A stretch of 64,000 nucleotides of DNA from Crotophaga sulcirostris (taxonomy: Eukaryota > Chordata > Aves > Cuculiformes > Crotophagidae): the NCBI GenBank assembly GCA_013397455.1, contig VYZB01000216.1, forward strand, positions 517,334-581,333, written 5' to 3'. The notes beneath the pieces are model-generated. The model worked only from the letters and a program-made list of their open reading frames with translations, did not search any database and had not been told where the DNA came from. This document shows positions 13,926 through 25,905 of this stretch, piece after piece. Within the stretch, counting starts at the first letter, position 1, and every line of letters starts with the position of its first letter. A program made the position numbers and the translations under genes.

Positions 13926-14253
13926 GATCAGGAGAGTGGCTGCTCAGATGGACTGCACCTGGTCAAAATTCTCTCCCACATGTATTTGCCTAGTGCCAGG
14001 AGGACCAAGAGAAATTTCTTTAAAGGAATTTGTGTGATCCATTCTTCCTTGATAAATGATATTTTTAACCTCTCTTTCTTATTTAATTTTGTTAGTTTTC
14101 TCTCTGAATCAACACTTTGTTGGCTTTCAGCTGGTAATTTGCACCACGCTAAGGCTTCTTGCAACCCCAGGGTTCAACTAGAGTAGACATTCACCTTGAA
14201 CAGAGATCCAAGGGCATGGCATTTATTGCACAGCTGCACTGCATAGTTTCTAG

Positions 14254-14270
14254 CCAGGAGAGGGCATTAG
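14254..14270 (+). promoter_or_regulatory. CTCF-like binding motif
   Basis: CCAGGAGAGGGCATTAG follows the CTCF core pattern CCA-n-(C/G)AG(A/G)(G/T)GGC(A/G)(C/T)TA well: the CCA, the AGAGGGC centre and the downstream ATTAG are all present. It lies about 330 bp downstream of the candidate block at 13.7 kb. CTCF sites of this form mark insulator or loop anchors in vertebrates. A motif of this quality also occurs by chance, so occupancy is unproven. Confidence 0.4.
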
Positions 14271-17200
14271 CACCCCCCAGCTGGAGAAGGCTCAGATAGG
14301 TCGAGTAGCTGATGGCACAAAGGGTGGGGAAAGAAGTGGAAATGCAGTAAGTTTTGCAGGAAGACTGTTTGCTTTAACTATGTTCTAGTCTTTCACATCT
14401 TTAGAAGTATTGAGCTTGTCTTTTCTAATCATTATGCTTTAAATTGGCACTGATTCTTAACATTTAGTTTTAATTTACTTAATATCTATTTATGGTGCTT
14501 ATTAATAAAGGGGAGCTTGAGTTTTCACAGAGGAGCTCTTGCAGTCCTTTCTGTGTGGCTCCTCTTTGCTATTCCCATTTCCATTCCTAGGGTCTCGTTG
14601 TCCCATCCATAAAAAAAAAGCTGGTTATATATCATGGGGTTTTAAATCTCTCTTGTGAGGCTGCTATATTGTCAGTGGATTCACGGGAGCACTTTGCTTA
14701 TATTGATGATGTTTTTCCAAAGGTTACATAAATAAATATGGCAGGCAGGAAAGAAGTCAAATTAGCAAACCATGATCTTGTTCATTTTGTAACTACGTAA
14801 ATACTTTCTTCTATATCAGGCTGAAATATCAACTGCTCTGCAGTATCCCAAAACTATGGACTATAAATAAGGTAAAACTAAAGAAAATTCTATACAGTGA
14901 GTGGGATGGCAAAATAACTTATAATGCAATCTGAACACGAGGTAGTTCTTTGTTTGTTTACTTGTTTTTTAAGATACAATTCTTCTGCTCCCCTGCAGAA
15001 TGATGTAAATGTCATTTTCTCACTCTTACTCACTTAAAACGGAACTCACTCACAATTACCCACAAATATCACTCATTCTATCATTATGCCTATATTTACC
15101 AAAAAAGACCACTTTTCCCAGTAGGAATATTTATTATTTAAACTAAGAAAGATAATTGTAACCTTATTATTCCTTGGGTTTCTGTTTGATACCAATAACG
15201 TTAATTTCAAAATTGAAGAAGTAGAGTTATCCCTCTTACTAACTAATGAAAAGGAAAAATGTGAAATATTACATTTAAAATATTATTGTTCCTTCTGAAA
15301 TTGTTACTATGAGTAATGCTTCAGCTACAGTTTACTTCACTTTATGACAGGGAATGGATACCTAAAATTACAAAATTCTCTTCTCATTTGCAGCACACAA
15401 TTTAGAATTCTATTAATTTGACTGAAATCATTCACAATGTGTGAAGGTACATACAGAAGAAAAACATATTTCTTAAACTGCCTTCCAACGTCTGTATGAC
15501 AATAACAATTTGAATATTCTAGAGAAATTTTAGACATATTATTTCTGCTCCTCACTGTTGCTCATTAGTGTAAGATTTAGATTCTATTACCTTTTTTGGG
15601 GGTAAATTATTTAGCCAGCAGCAGCCTGAATATAGCAAGTTCACCTTCTATACTACCTAAATAATTGAAAAACATGTATTGTGAACACATGCATATTATT
15701 TATTATTTTCATGAACAAAGTAAAGAGAGGAAAACACAGATACATCTACTGAATATATTTTCTGCAGAACCACTGCTCTGGAACTGTCCAGGAGACAAGT
15801 ATTGTAGTCTTGCCATTTGGGAGCTGGATGGCACTGAATATATGAAAATGTAACAAAATGCTAAAAACCAAATAAGTGAGTGACATCAACAAATAATTTT
15901 GGAATTTTTTTTCGGAGAATAAAATTACAGATTATAACTGAGCAAGATGTAATATCACACAATGAAATACCTTTCAAAACAACAAAAAAAGGAATTAAGA
16001 CAAAAAAAAAGACAAAAATTAAGGTGAACTTCTACACCTTGAGGAGCACAACTTGCTGTGTGCCTATATACCTAGTATGTCCTGCTAGCCTGAGACTCTT
16101 CTAACGAAAAAATCTTTATGCAGATTCAGTTTTTCTAACAGTTTTCTGTGGTAAATTGACATCTCCATGACTGAAAAGGATCTAAGAAAAGGAAATGTAC
16201 ACTTCTGACTACTTTCAGGTTTTCCAAAGCTATAAATTTAGACTCCAATCAAATGTCAATGAAAGACTGAGTTGGTCGTTATTTTATGAGTTTAGCCACC
16301 TATAGGTACTTTCCTATCAGTAATTACATGAAAATGGAAATTTTGTTTTATGCAGTATATAGTCTCACAGTATTTAAGAATTTCATGTGCACATGACTGC
16401 TACTCTAATGTATTCAGATCATCGTTATATTTAAAATATACTATCTGAACATGTGAAAATATGGTCAGACTCTCCTTGATATGTGATCTATTTAGGGTCC
16501 TTAATCTACCAAAACCTCCATTATGTTTCTCCAAAAGGAGTTTTACCTTTTCTATAAGACAGCAGGACACCTGACTCTGTTAACATCCTGGAGGTTATCA
16601 GGTAACAACAGCACTGCATGAAAGCTTTTGTTAAGTGTGTTGTGAAGATAAAAATTTTATTAAAAGCACTCACTTACATGGCTACTTCAGGGAAAAGCAG
16701 AGATGGTCACCTGAAACCCAGATTAAAATTCAGATCTGTTTTTTTTATTTTCATCATGCAGCAGAGTTCTCCCTTTATTCATAGAATGAATTGTCACTGA
16801 CCTATATTTCTCTTCCTCTGTCATAAGCAGATGCAGGTGATAAGAACAGCTATGCATATTCCCATGGAATCCGCAGAGGATTCCCATTCAGAATAGTTCC
16901 TCCCAAATCTGAAGAAATGTTTGCAGGTCCTGTGGGGAGAGATGAGAAAATAAATTGCACCGCTAGTTCCTAGCTTTAGCAGATTTCTGCTGGGCCAGAG
17001 GAAGAAACAAGATTTCTATGAGGAAAGAGTTCTCTATGATTTAAACATACATACCAACGTTGAACCTGCTGTGGTGCAGTCATATGGCTATGTTGCTGCC
17101 TGCATTAATCATGAGCTCTAAGGTGGATAAAACTCGCATATGAATTTGTGTAGTAGTATGCAGATTATAAGAAAATTTGAGATAAAGGAAACAAAAATAA

Positions 17201-17699
17201 ACAAACCAAAAAAATAAAACCTTCAGTTACCATAGAGGGTGCTTCTCCACTCTGTGGCATCTAAGTGTCAATACTGGGATGTCCTAATGAGAAACTGGGA
17301 TTGACAGACACATACAGTGCTGAAGCATCTGTGATAGCTCTCAGCTCAGCTTAAATATTTGGTCAGAACTCTGTTAATGCTTTAAGCTGTATCTTGGGCG
17401 TTGCTTATTTAACATACTACCACATGTCTATTGTGTTAGCATCAGCAAACAAAAGCTCCACTAGATACTTTTACACACAACCATCTACTGAATTGCATTT
17501 CTTCCAACGATCGCATTCCTTAACCTTTGCTGGAGCAAGGAGGGATAATGATACAGCGAATGAGGTAAGGTTTTCTATTTATCTAAAGCCAAATCACCTT
17601 GCTTTTAAGGTCAAATATTGAAGACAAGGCTTGACAGTGAAACTCCTTTGACTTATGATGCCACACTGGTTATTTGGCTCAGGGCAACAGTCTCAGAAC
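14271..17699. other. Unique AT-rich non-coding sequence
   Basis: No gene, RNA or recognisable transposon is visible. The short open frames here (60-75 codons) are AT-rich, lysine/isoleucine/phenylalanine-heavy and consistent with chance. Confidence 0.55.
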
Positions 17700-17780
17700 C
17701 ATATTTTATGAACTGTGTTACACAGAAGGTCAGAAGAGATGACCTAATAGTCCCTTGTAGTTTTAAAATCTTGAAATCTA
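17700..17780 (+). repeat. Ancient CR1/L3-like LINE 3' tail
   Basis: The segment CACAGAAGGTCAGAAGAGAT at 17721-17740, followed by GACCTAATAGTCCCTTGTAG and TTTTAAAATCTTGAAATC, matches the 3'-terminal pattern shared by old amniote CR1 lineages: AGGTCAGA, GATGA/GACCTAATGGTCCCTT, then TTAAAATCTATGAATC. Divergence from that pattern is much greater than for the other CR1 pieces in this window, so it is an older insertion, probably shared with other birds or reptiles. The body of the element upstream is not recognisable. Orientation is plus. Confidence 0.6.
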
Positions 17781-18919
17781 AACTGGACTACGATGCAAAT
17801 ATTTCTCTGTGTTTGTGCACGTATAAACTTAATACGCAAAATGTTAACAGGTTCTGTGCCCACAAAGGTTCAGAAAACCTCATTTCTTTCTTCATAACAG
17901 CAGCACCTGTTCTATCCCTCTGAGAAGTGATTCCCAACTGTGCTCTTGCTGGGTTTTTATACTTTCCTTTCTCCCCACCTCTTTCCATGCAAATACCTTC
18001 TCATTATTCAGTCATAATCCACTTTCAGCTGTGAAACAGCCCCCGTTATCAGTCTGAGTTGTTTATTTGAGAACCACTGTGCTCAGGGATTTCCTGCTTC
18101 CATGATGATAGAATCCATGTGGAACTTTGAAGATCTTTCTTCTTTTTTTCAATTAATTGTAAACTACTACTTTATCACCTACTGCATTCAGAATGCTGAA
18201 TTCAGAGACCTAGATTTATTTAATGTAAGGTGTTTTTCTGGGTTTTGTGATCAGTCCAATTGCAAATTATATCAAGGTAAACTCTACTGATCAGACTATG
18301 AAATATCCAGCTTGATTTTGGAGAGAAAGATTGAACTACTCACACAGAATCATACCCTGTGTATTCACCTAACCCAGTAATGCTCAAGAAGTTCACAGAG
18401 CTTTTACCCTTTTTTACTTTTCAGAGAAAATTGTTTCTTTAAGAACACATTGTTTACTTCGAGTCTCTAGCGTTTTCCGTTTTATATTCCTGGAAAATAT
18501 AGCTGAACAAGTAACTAAATACTTTATTATTTTTCATCAATTCCTCTGGGTTATTTCTGCATCTTTTTGGTCTCCAGTGACAAACACTACCACAGTGAGT
18601 GTAGTATTCATTGTAGAATTAAATGAAGCATGTGTTGCAGCACCTGAGAGCAACTGAAAATAATTGAAATGAACTGTAAACTCTCGTTATTCTCATTACT
18701 GTTTATTTTTCATAAGAAATATTAATAGGAAATTTGACACCAACCCTCTTGGTTCCTTTTGTTGTGGACTGGCATGAGACTGGCGTGCAAGGCATCAGAA
18801 CAAAACTATATAGAAAGGGAAATTGTTGGTGTTGCATAACTGAACAGGGCAGGTACTAGAGAGACGCTGAGAAACAGACACTGCTTATGTTTTTAGGTGG
18901 GAGGAGACTGAGCCCTCCA
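17781..18919. other. Unique non-coding sequence
   Basis: No gene or repeat is recognised. The open frames across 17618-17923 (101 codons, +) and 17788-17988 (-) overlap on opposite strands; the first crosses the ancient CR1 tail, and neither resembles a protein family. Confidence 0.5.
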
Positions 18920-19060
18920 CTCTCTGTCTTTGCAGCAGCTGCATTATGAATTAATAAAGAGACACTTTCATGAATATGCACATGAGGTCTTTTTATTAAT
19001 AATTCATAAGGCCGTCAATCAAGCAGCTGCACATTCAACGCAGGAAATTGAGGTTAGGCC
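18920..19060. promoter_or_regulatory. Candidate conserved non-coding block rich in homeobox/POU motifs
   Basis: This is the most regulatory-looking block in the window. From outside in, it has a GCAGCTGC E-box palindrome at 18935-18942 and again at 19023-19030. Inside these lies TTATGAATTAATAAAG at 18944-18959, answered by its near-reverse complement CTTTTTATTAATAATTCATAA at 18989-19009. Between the arms, ATGAATATGCA (18970-18980) matches 11 of 12 bases of the POU-dimer pattern ATGAATATGCAT. A PBX/HOX-like TCAATCAA lies at 19016-19023. The dense, symmetric arrangement of E-box, homeodomain and POU words is seen directly. Its role as an enhancer is inference from motif content only. An open frame of 65 codons (18930-19127) runs across it and is probably coincidental. 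Confidence 0.4.
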
Positions 19061-22000
19061 TGTTTTGCACTGCTTTTTGAATTACAGCTGGAGGTGTAAG
19101 GTGGAAGGGTGGAAAAAGAGGACATAAAATGTTTGTCAGGAAAGGGGTGGAGGAAAATAAGACATTCTCACATCTTCTTCAGGAAGTAACTGAGAGAGTG
19201 TGAAATGAAGTATTTTGAGTGTGAGCAAAAGGGGTTGGGAAGCCAAGACAAAATACAAATGGTGTCTTATATTGTTTGTCGTACACTATGTCTTTGAGAT
19301 GATGTAATAATCAGTAGTGGAGAGATCTTCAGATCCTCTGATAACTAGAATTTTGTACTATCTGCACCTTGACAAACTGTTGAGTGTGTTGAAGATAACT
19401 AATTTATTTTTAACAAAGACTACATCAGACATATTGCTTTCTAATTATTTTCTCTATTTGTTGAAAGTTAAGAGTAAAAAAAAATTAAAAAAGAAAGTGG
19501 GAAAAATTCAACCCAGTCCAATCATATCTTCTCTAAAAACTCCTAATTCCGTGAGTAAATGTATGGATTTGAACATCTGGCCTTCTTTCTTCATGCCATT
19601 ACTTTCTGCATTTCTTCTATAGTGCTTAAGTGCAGAATGCAATGTCACGTAACATAACATATTGTGTATTGTTTGACTATACGTTGCATATCCTGATTCA
19701 GTCTAAATGACGGTACATATGATATAGATGCAGACATTCTGGTAATGTCACATGAGGCTACACCTCATGTCAATCATTGAAAGTTGTCTGTCAAGTGAAA
19801 AATATGGATTAAAAGTAAAATAATATAAAGCACAAAAAAGAACTTTTCAGGTCCATTTCAAAGTCTGACTTGTAATACTAAAGTCTAGAGTTTTGAATAT
19901 GTTTGGGCTTGAAACTTCTAGCCTGCACAGCTTTCTGACTGTCAAGGTAATCAACTATTGAAGTAAGCCATCTATTCAAAGAGCAGTCTTTTAAGTATTA
20001 AGATATTTTAGAGAATTTCAACACAAACTTGCTGGAAGTTATACTTTGGAATCAGTAAATTCTGTTCAATATATATATAAATATATCTGATCAAAATTCA
20101 GAGTTAGAATGTAAAGTAAGCTGAATGATCTCCTGTCGTTCTCTGACCTTCAAAATTTGAGTTTTCCGTAATACTGCATGAAATAACTTTGACATGAACC
20201 TGCGCTTGAAAAATATCTTGGAGAGGATACTAGTTTGGGCACAACTTGTTGCTATGATGATGGTGAAAAAATGCTAGGTGTTCCATGTAGACAGTGACTT
20301 TGTCTGACAAATAATTACTAATCTATTTTGGACAATTAAGCTTTTGAATTACTCGAAGAACTGCACATTATAAGGAAAGCTAACTGCAGTCCACTGAAGA
20401 AGTGGCTGTTAATAACCATAAAACTAATTCTAAATTTTCCCTTTCTAGCAATTATTCTTTTTAAAATATTCATGTGTTGTTTTGGTTTTTATACGTAAGT
20501 ATAATGAAGCTTCTGACTGCGTTATGTAAAAAACTGTGGTACTTAAAAATGGAATATCTATGTATGGAACATTTATGTATCTCTAAGTGGCAGGGAAAGT
20601 TATGATACAAAGCGTAATTCCTTCATTTAAGATAAATATTAGACTTCAAAAGTTTTTATTAAATCTCTTTTCTACCTGTGCATCTAAGAACACCTTTTCA
20701 CTCTTTGCTCTGCACCAGAAGTATAGGCAGATCAAAAACCAGAAATGGTTCCACTACCTCCCTGTCCTGTGGCTTTGTTGGCCAAACTATTTTTTATACT
20801 CCCAGCTTGAAATAGGCAACCAAAATAGAAGAGTGAGAGTGTGAGCTCTTTTCTACTGCTTCAGTTTCTGTTTCTATGGAAATGGACCTGGGAAACACAA
20901 AAAGCAAACCGTGTACCTCAATGATTTTAAAATCCCGCTTTCTCATCCTGACACTATTCTGCTGACTTGCTCTGAACAACACAGCCAGAACCCTCACTGC
21001 CTCGAGGGATTACACCATTTCCAGGGGAACATTGATTCCATGTGCCCACATCACTGTTGGCAACTTTCCAATTAAACTAGCACAGAAGTTCCCAGTCTGT
21101 CTTTGGTCAATGGCCCATTTCTGAGACTTTCCCAGGTTTTCTGGTTTCTCAAATGTTCCCCTGAGAAAGGTTTTATTTTTTGTGCACAAACTGGCAATGA
21201 TTTAAAAGATGTATTAAGTATATTAGCTACAAAAACACAGGGTATATCTTACCAATGTATTGTACATGCTAAGGGCAACTGCCTGTGCTTGCATACCTTC
21301 CACCTACAGCTGTTTTTCTGAAATCAGCAAAGTTTTTCTTTTCATTATCACCTTTTGCAGAAATGTCTGTTAAAGATAAACCTTCTTTTCTTTGCACAGA
21401 ACACCTTTTCTGAGAAAGATCACAGAATATTCCAGGGAGAAGAGCTGGAGTAGAATAGTACTATGGTATCTCTGACATATGAAGCTGCTGATAGTTAATT
21501 CTCCCTGCTAAATGACCTTACATGGTTCAGTAACAATCTGCTGCAGGAATCACTGACATGGATGGTTGTTCTTTGACTTTTAACCTCGAGGTAATAGAGA
21601 TTAAGTGTTACTTGGATAGAGACAATAATTTCTAACATTTATTTCCTAATAATGACACTACATTACATCACAAAAAATAATGGAGTTTACAATAGGAAGT
21701 TACTGCTTCTTTTCCCCCTATATTATAAACTCAATTTGCCTCTGGAAGAGATTTATTCAAATAAAATATCCACAGAATCTGCAAGTTGTTTTTTTTGATC
21801 CCATGTGCAATGTAAGACCACTTAATACTCGTGAAACAATGTTATTATTATCAAATTCCATTTAAATTATACTCCAGAAATTTTACTAAATTTAGATGCC
21901 AAAGGAAAGTATATTCTTTTTTGCTGTAAGGAATATATAAAACCCACTGCTGTCAAATTAGTCATTATATGCAATAGGTCTTTTTTATTAGCTATGTAAT

Positions 22001-25000
22001 ATCTTGTTTATACTGTAAACTCTTATTATTCTTAATAATTGTGTTTTCTACTAAAGCGTATATTGTTTTTCCTTAGCAGTTATTTAACTTTTTCCCCTTT
22101 TGATTAATGTCTTTTCTGAAATCCTGGATAGTCTTTGCTTTGTCACATACTAGATCTCAGCATTGCTTTCTGTCTATGATTTCTGTTGTCCTCAGTGCTG
22201 CTTCAGAAGGATTTGCTCTGCAAGGAAAGGATGTGTTTACCTTTTCAGGCTGATCAGCCTTTACCTCTCAGATGAGAAGGCAGACAAATACTTTTATCAT
22301 CTTGTGTAGGCTGAAATCTATGCAGTTCATCCTGAAATGATACAGCTTCTTCATATCATACAGGCCAGAATAGCCTTCAGGAACCACGGTTCATTTAAGA
22401 TCCACGATGCACATTTTTTTGGTTACACTTTATTGACCTCACATGCAACCTGCTAGACAGAGATAGACCATACCTGACTGTGTAGTGTCATGTTATAGTG
22501 CAGTACATCCAGTTAGCTCATGCAGGATATTTTACGGCACATGAGATGGGTTGTGCTGTGACGTGTCACTGATAAAGGGACAGAGTCTGATGGCTGCTGT
22601 CATACAGTGAAAGCTCCACCCAGACCAGCTCTGGTGGACAAGCTAGCCTGCGTTGGAAATCATCCACAACTTCCACAGATCAAATGGGGAAACAATTACA
22701 TTCATTTTCCAAAGGATGAATATACTGATAAATGTCTCTTTAATACCTACAGTAGCAATACCTAGAGGTAACTATCTGCTGTAGGGAGGACAAAAAAGCT
22801 TGATGAGTTACTCACTAGCTCTGATTAATGAAAACTCAGTAAACTCAGTTAAAATTAACTGTCCCAACTGAATATTTTATAAAGAGTAAAAAACCCCACT
22901 GTTTTTACTTCATGGATCAAAAAATAACATAGCTGATCAACTTGGATAACCTGGGAAGCCTGGGGAAAAAAGTAACAAAAAGGTATAAATCAATACTGTA
23001 AACTAGGTGGAACGATCCTATGAAATAATTACTTAGCTGTGGCTGTGACCCAGAGTAGCATAAATGCTGTTTCTCAGGAAGTAAATTTAATCTTTCGCCT
23101 GTTTACATGGAAGGAGAATAGTATATTACTACCAAACTTGAATGTTTAGTAGTAGCCAATGACTTCTAAGGAACAATGTCAAACTATAGATTCATGTATG
23201 AGTCAAACACAGACTTTACGCAACATAAAGTTTTCTGAGTTTGTCCAAGTTGTTGCACTGATGAGGAGGTGACTCAGTCTTGCACTATGGACAGAGAAAT
23301 CTTAATGTGAAGTGCGAGTACCAGTATCTACAATAACATTTGACTTTACCAATGTTATGTTGACAACACATCTACAAATCTGTACAGGAAGGAACTTAAT
23401 AGGAAATCTAGTAATTGTAAAGAAGGACTAGATGAAATGAAGGGCCATAAAAATTCATGTAATAAACCCAGCGAGGAAAAAATTATGTCATTCCTCTTCT
23501 TTCTTTCTTTTTCTTTTTTAACACACTTACACTTTAGAAGTTAAAGAAATTTAATTTTCAGATTTAAAACCAAAATAGCAGATGTCTGGCAGGGTAATTA
23601 CAGTGCTTTTGTGGATCAGACACATAGGTGATGAGGACAAATTTTTATGCTTAAATAGCATGAAATTCTCTTCTTCGACACCAGGTTCCAATAAGATTTC
23701 AGTAGATTTATCTCTTTTGGAATTATGGCAATGATTTTAATGTTGGCAATACATGAAAGAAATACTTAATCCTAATTAGCACTTTTTATTTGACATATTT
23801 GCTGTATCTTACTGATTAAACAAAATTCTTTCCAAGGACATTCATGGCTTTCCATAAGGAAAAAGATAGGAAAAGCTACCCCTTTAGCATAGATTGTAAT
23901 GATCTGATGTCGTCGTGAGGGCTTCAGTCTAGAAAGGCAAACTAAAATTTTCAAAAACATTTAAATGAAATTGGAAATACCTTCAAGACCAAGAGTCATT
24001 TTCAGAAATATCTTAGATGAGTATCACGAATTTTATAAAGAAAACAGGAGGAAATAAATGTCAAGTGCCTAAATCTTACCTGGCAATGGACCTAAAGTAT
24101 TTAACTTGGTTTGCAGCTTTATTATTTCTCCCTTGATTTTCCATAAGATCATTTTGAACAAAAAGTTCCTACCTGTGTGCACAGATCTTAATATATCAAA
24201 ATATAAATACCAATATGACTGAAGCATAGGATGAGGTTCATTCAAAAAAGAGAAAAAAAAAGATCATCCTTAACAATGAATATTGCAATCCTCAAGGAGC
24301 AGAGTGTATGAATTTAAGGTCAGAGAAGACTGAAAATGGAAAACAGATCTATAAGCCATCATTTTAATTTTTTAACTCACTGATTACTCTCAGCAGAAAT
24401 AAAGAGATCTGCAAAAGAAGAAGAAAAACATTCAGAATAAGCTCATTATCTTCTCTTTACAACTCTCTTCTCTCCTCCCTCCAATATACTGCAATATCTC
24501 ATTGAGTAGAGAATATAAATGTACCCTTGACTGTTCTATGATTTCTAATAATTTAAATCCATGTTCATTAATTTTTTGTACATGTGATATTTTCTGGAAA
24601 TCCCAACAGTAAAAAAGTTAATTTTTTTCCTTAGGTTTTCTTCTGTCTTTTCACCTTTTCCTTTCTTTCTGCTGCTAGGGACAACCTATTGTTTCAGTCT
24701 TGTAAATGATTGCTTAATTCGTGCAAAGAAAGATCTTTAGAAAGCTAATATATCATGAAAAAAAGTAAATGAAGCTGCTGTGTACTCCCTAAGGGATAAC
24801 AGACTTCTCTTACACTACACGGAAAAAGACGGTGCCTACATTCAATAGTAAAGTAGTATCTTATTTTATCAAGTGGAACTTAAGCTGCAGATTTTCTTGT
24901 TGTCTACACAGGTTTTAAATATTTTCTTTAGAATTAGTGTCAAATGGACAAAGAAAGTTTAAAGATCTACTGAACATAAGAAATTATGTCATCTTTTCTT

Positions 25001-25420
25001 GAGTTTTGATAACATGCCTGAGGATGGAGGACACAGAGGGGGCACAATTTCTACCCTATGACCCAGATGAGCTAGGTACAAGATGCTGTGAAGTACTTGA
25101 CAAGTAAAACATAGTTTTTCAAGACAGAAATGTGTAGAATCTGTAAGAAACCTGACAAGTAAAGGAGATATCAATCTTTAATTCATACATGAAATATTAA
25201 CACTTCTTAGACCTAGATTCTTTCCATTTCGTAGTGAAAATCGCTTCCTACATTGAAGAAAGACTGTGCCTTCTGACAGTATCATTCATTTTACCCACAT
25301 TGACTTTAATCTGAATTGCTGCTCATTTTCTATTAGCAGTTAATATGTATGTTCATATAGTGTCTTTAAATAAGGAAAAAAACAAATCAAACAAGGAAAT
25401 ATTGAAGCATAAAGGTGCAT
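19061..25420. other. Unique AT-rich non-coding sequence
   Basis: No gene, RNA or transposon is recognised. It includes a short AT dinucleotide tract at 20069-20086 and a pyrimidine tract (TTCCTCTTCTTTCTTTCTTT and following) at 23491-23519. The stretch from about 22.1 to 22.7 kb is less AT-rich than the rest but shows no open frame and no motif cluster I can name. Confidence 0.5.
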
Positions 25421-25675
25421 NNNNNNNNNNNNNNNNNNNNNNNNNNNNNNNNNNNNNNNNNNNNNNNNNNNNNNNNNNNNNNNNNNNNNNNNNNNNNNNN
25501 NNNNNNNNNNNNNNNNNNNNNNNNNNNNNNNNNNNNNNNNNNNNNNNNNNNNNNNNNNNNNNNNNNNNNNNNNNNNNNNNNNNNNNNNNNNNNNNNNNNN
25601 NNNNNNNNNNNNNNNNNNNNNNNNNNNNNNNNNNNNNNNNNNNNNNNNNNNNNNNNNNNNNNNNNNNNNNNNNNN
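25421..25675. other. Assembly gap (255 N)
   Basis: An unbroken run of 255 undetermined bases. Open frames that read through it are artefacts of the N run. The odd length (not 100 or a round number) suggests a size estimated from read pairs or an optical/scaffold join. A CR1 tail begins about 155 bp to the right, so a repeat may have caused the break. Confidence 0.99.
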
Positions 25676-25746
25676 GGAAAAATTTCATGCTAAAGCCACA
25701 AGTTTCAGTTTGAATCCTTGTTGGAAGTAAAGCCTTCAGAAGGGAC

Positions 25747-25829
25747 TGGAGGTCAAACTGGAGGTCAGACTGGACAAAAATCAAGTACTTCAAACCACAG
25801 CTGTTTTGCGTGGCTTTTCTTATTCTCCA
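25747..25829. repeat. Short tandem GGAGGTCA duplication beside gap
   Basis: ACTGGAGGTCAAACTGGAGG followed by TCAGACTGG at 25747-25775 is two to three imperfect copies of a 13-bp unit (GGAGGTCAGACTG). The remainder up to 25829 is unassigned and may be diverged body of the CR1 copy that follows. No coding potential is credible here. Confidence 0.4.
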
Positions 25830-25905
25830 TGGCAGCAGGGTTGGAACTACATGATCTTTACCGTCCCTTCCAACCCAAACTATTCTATGATTCTGTGATT
25901 CTATT
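25830..25905 (+). repeat. CR1 LINE 3' end, 5'-truncated
   Basis: The segment starting GGCAGCAGGGTTGGAACTAC and continuing with ATGATCTTTACCGTCCCTTC and CAACCCAAACTATTCTATG, then ATTCTGTGATTCTAT, is the characteristic avian CR1 3' terminus with its 8-bp end repeat. Only the last 75 or so bases are clear; upstream sequence may be more diverged CR1. Such 5' truncation is the normal outcome of CR1 retrotransposition. It is non-coding. Confidence 0.9.

Noticed and set aside
18930..19127. 65-codon open frame over the motif-rich block
   Set aside because: The block is better explained by palindromic factor motifs; the frame has no recognised domain or splice signals.
25345..25793. Open frames of 92-146 codons across the N run
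   Set aside because: Artefacts of undetermined bases that contain no stop codons.
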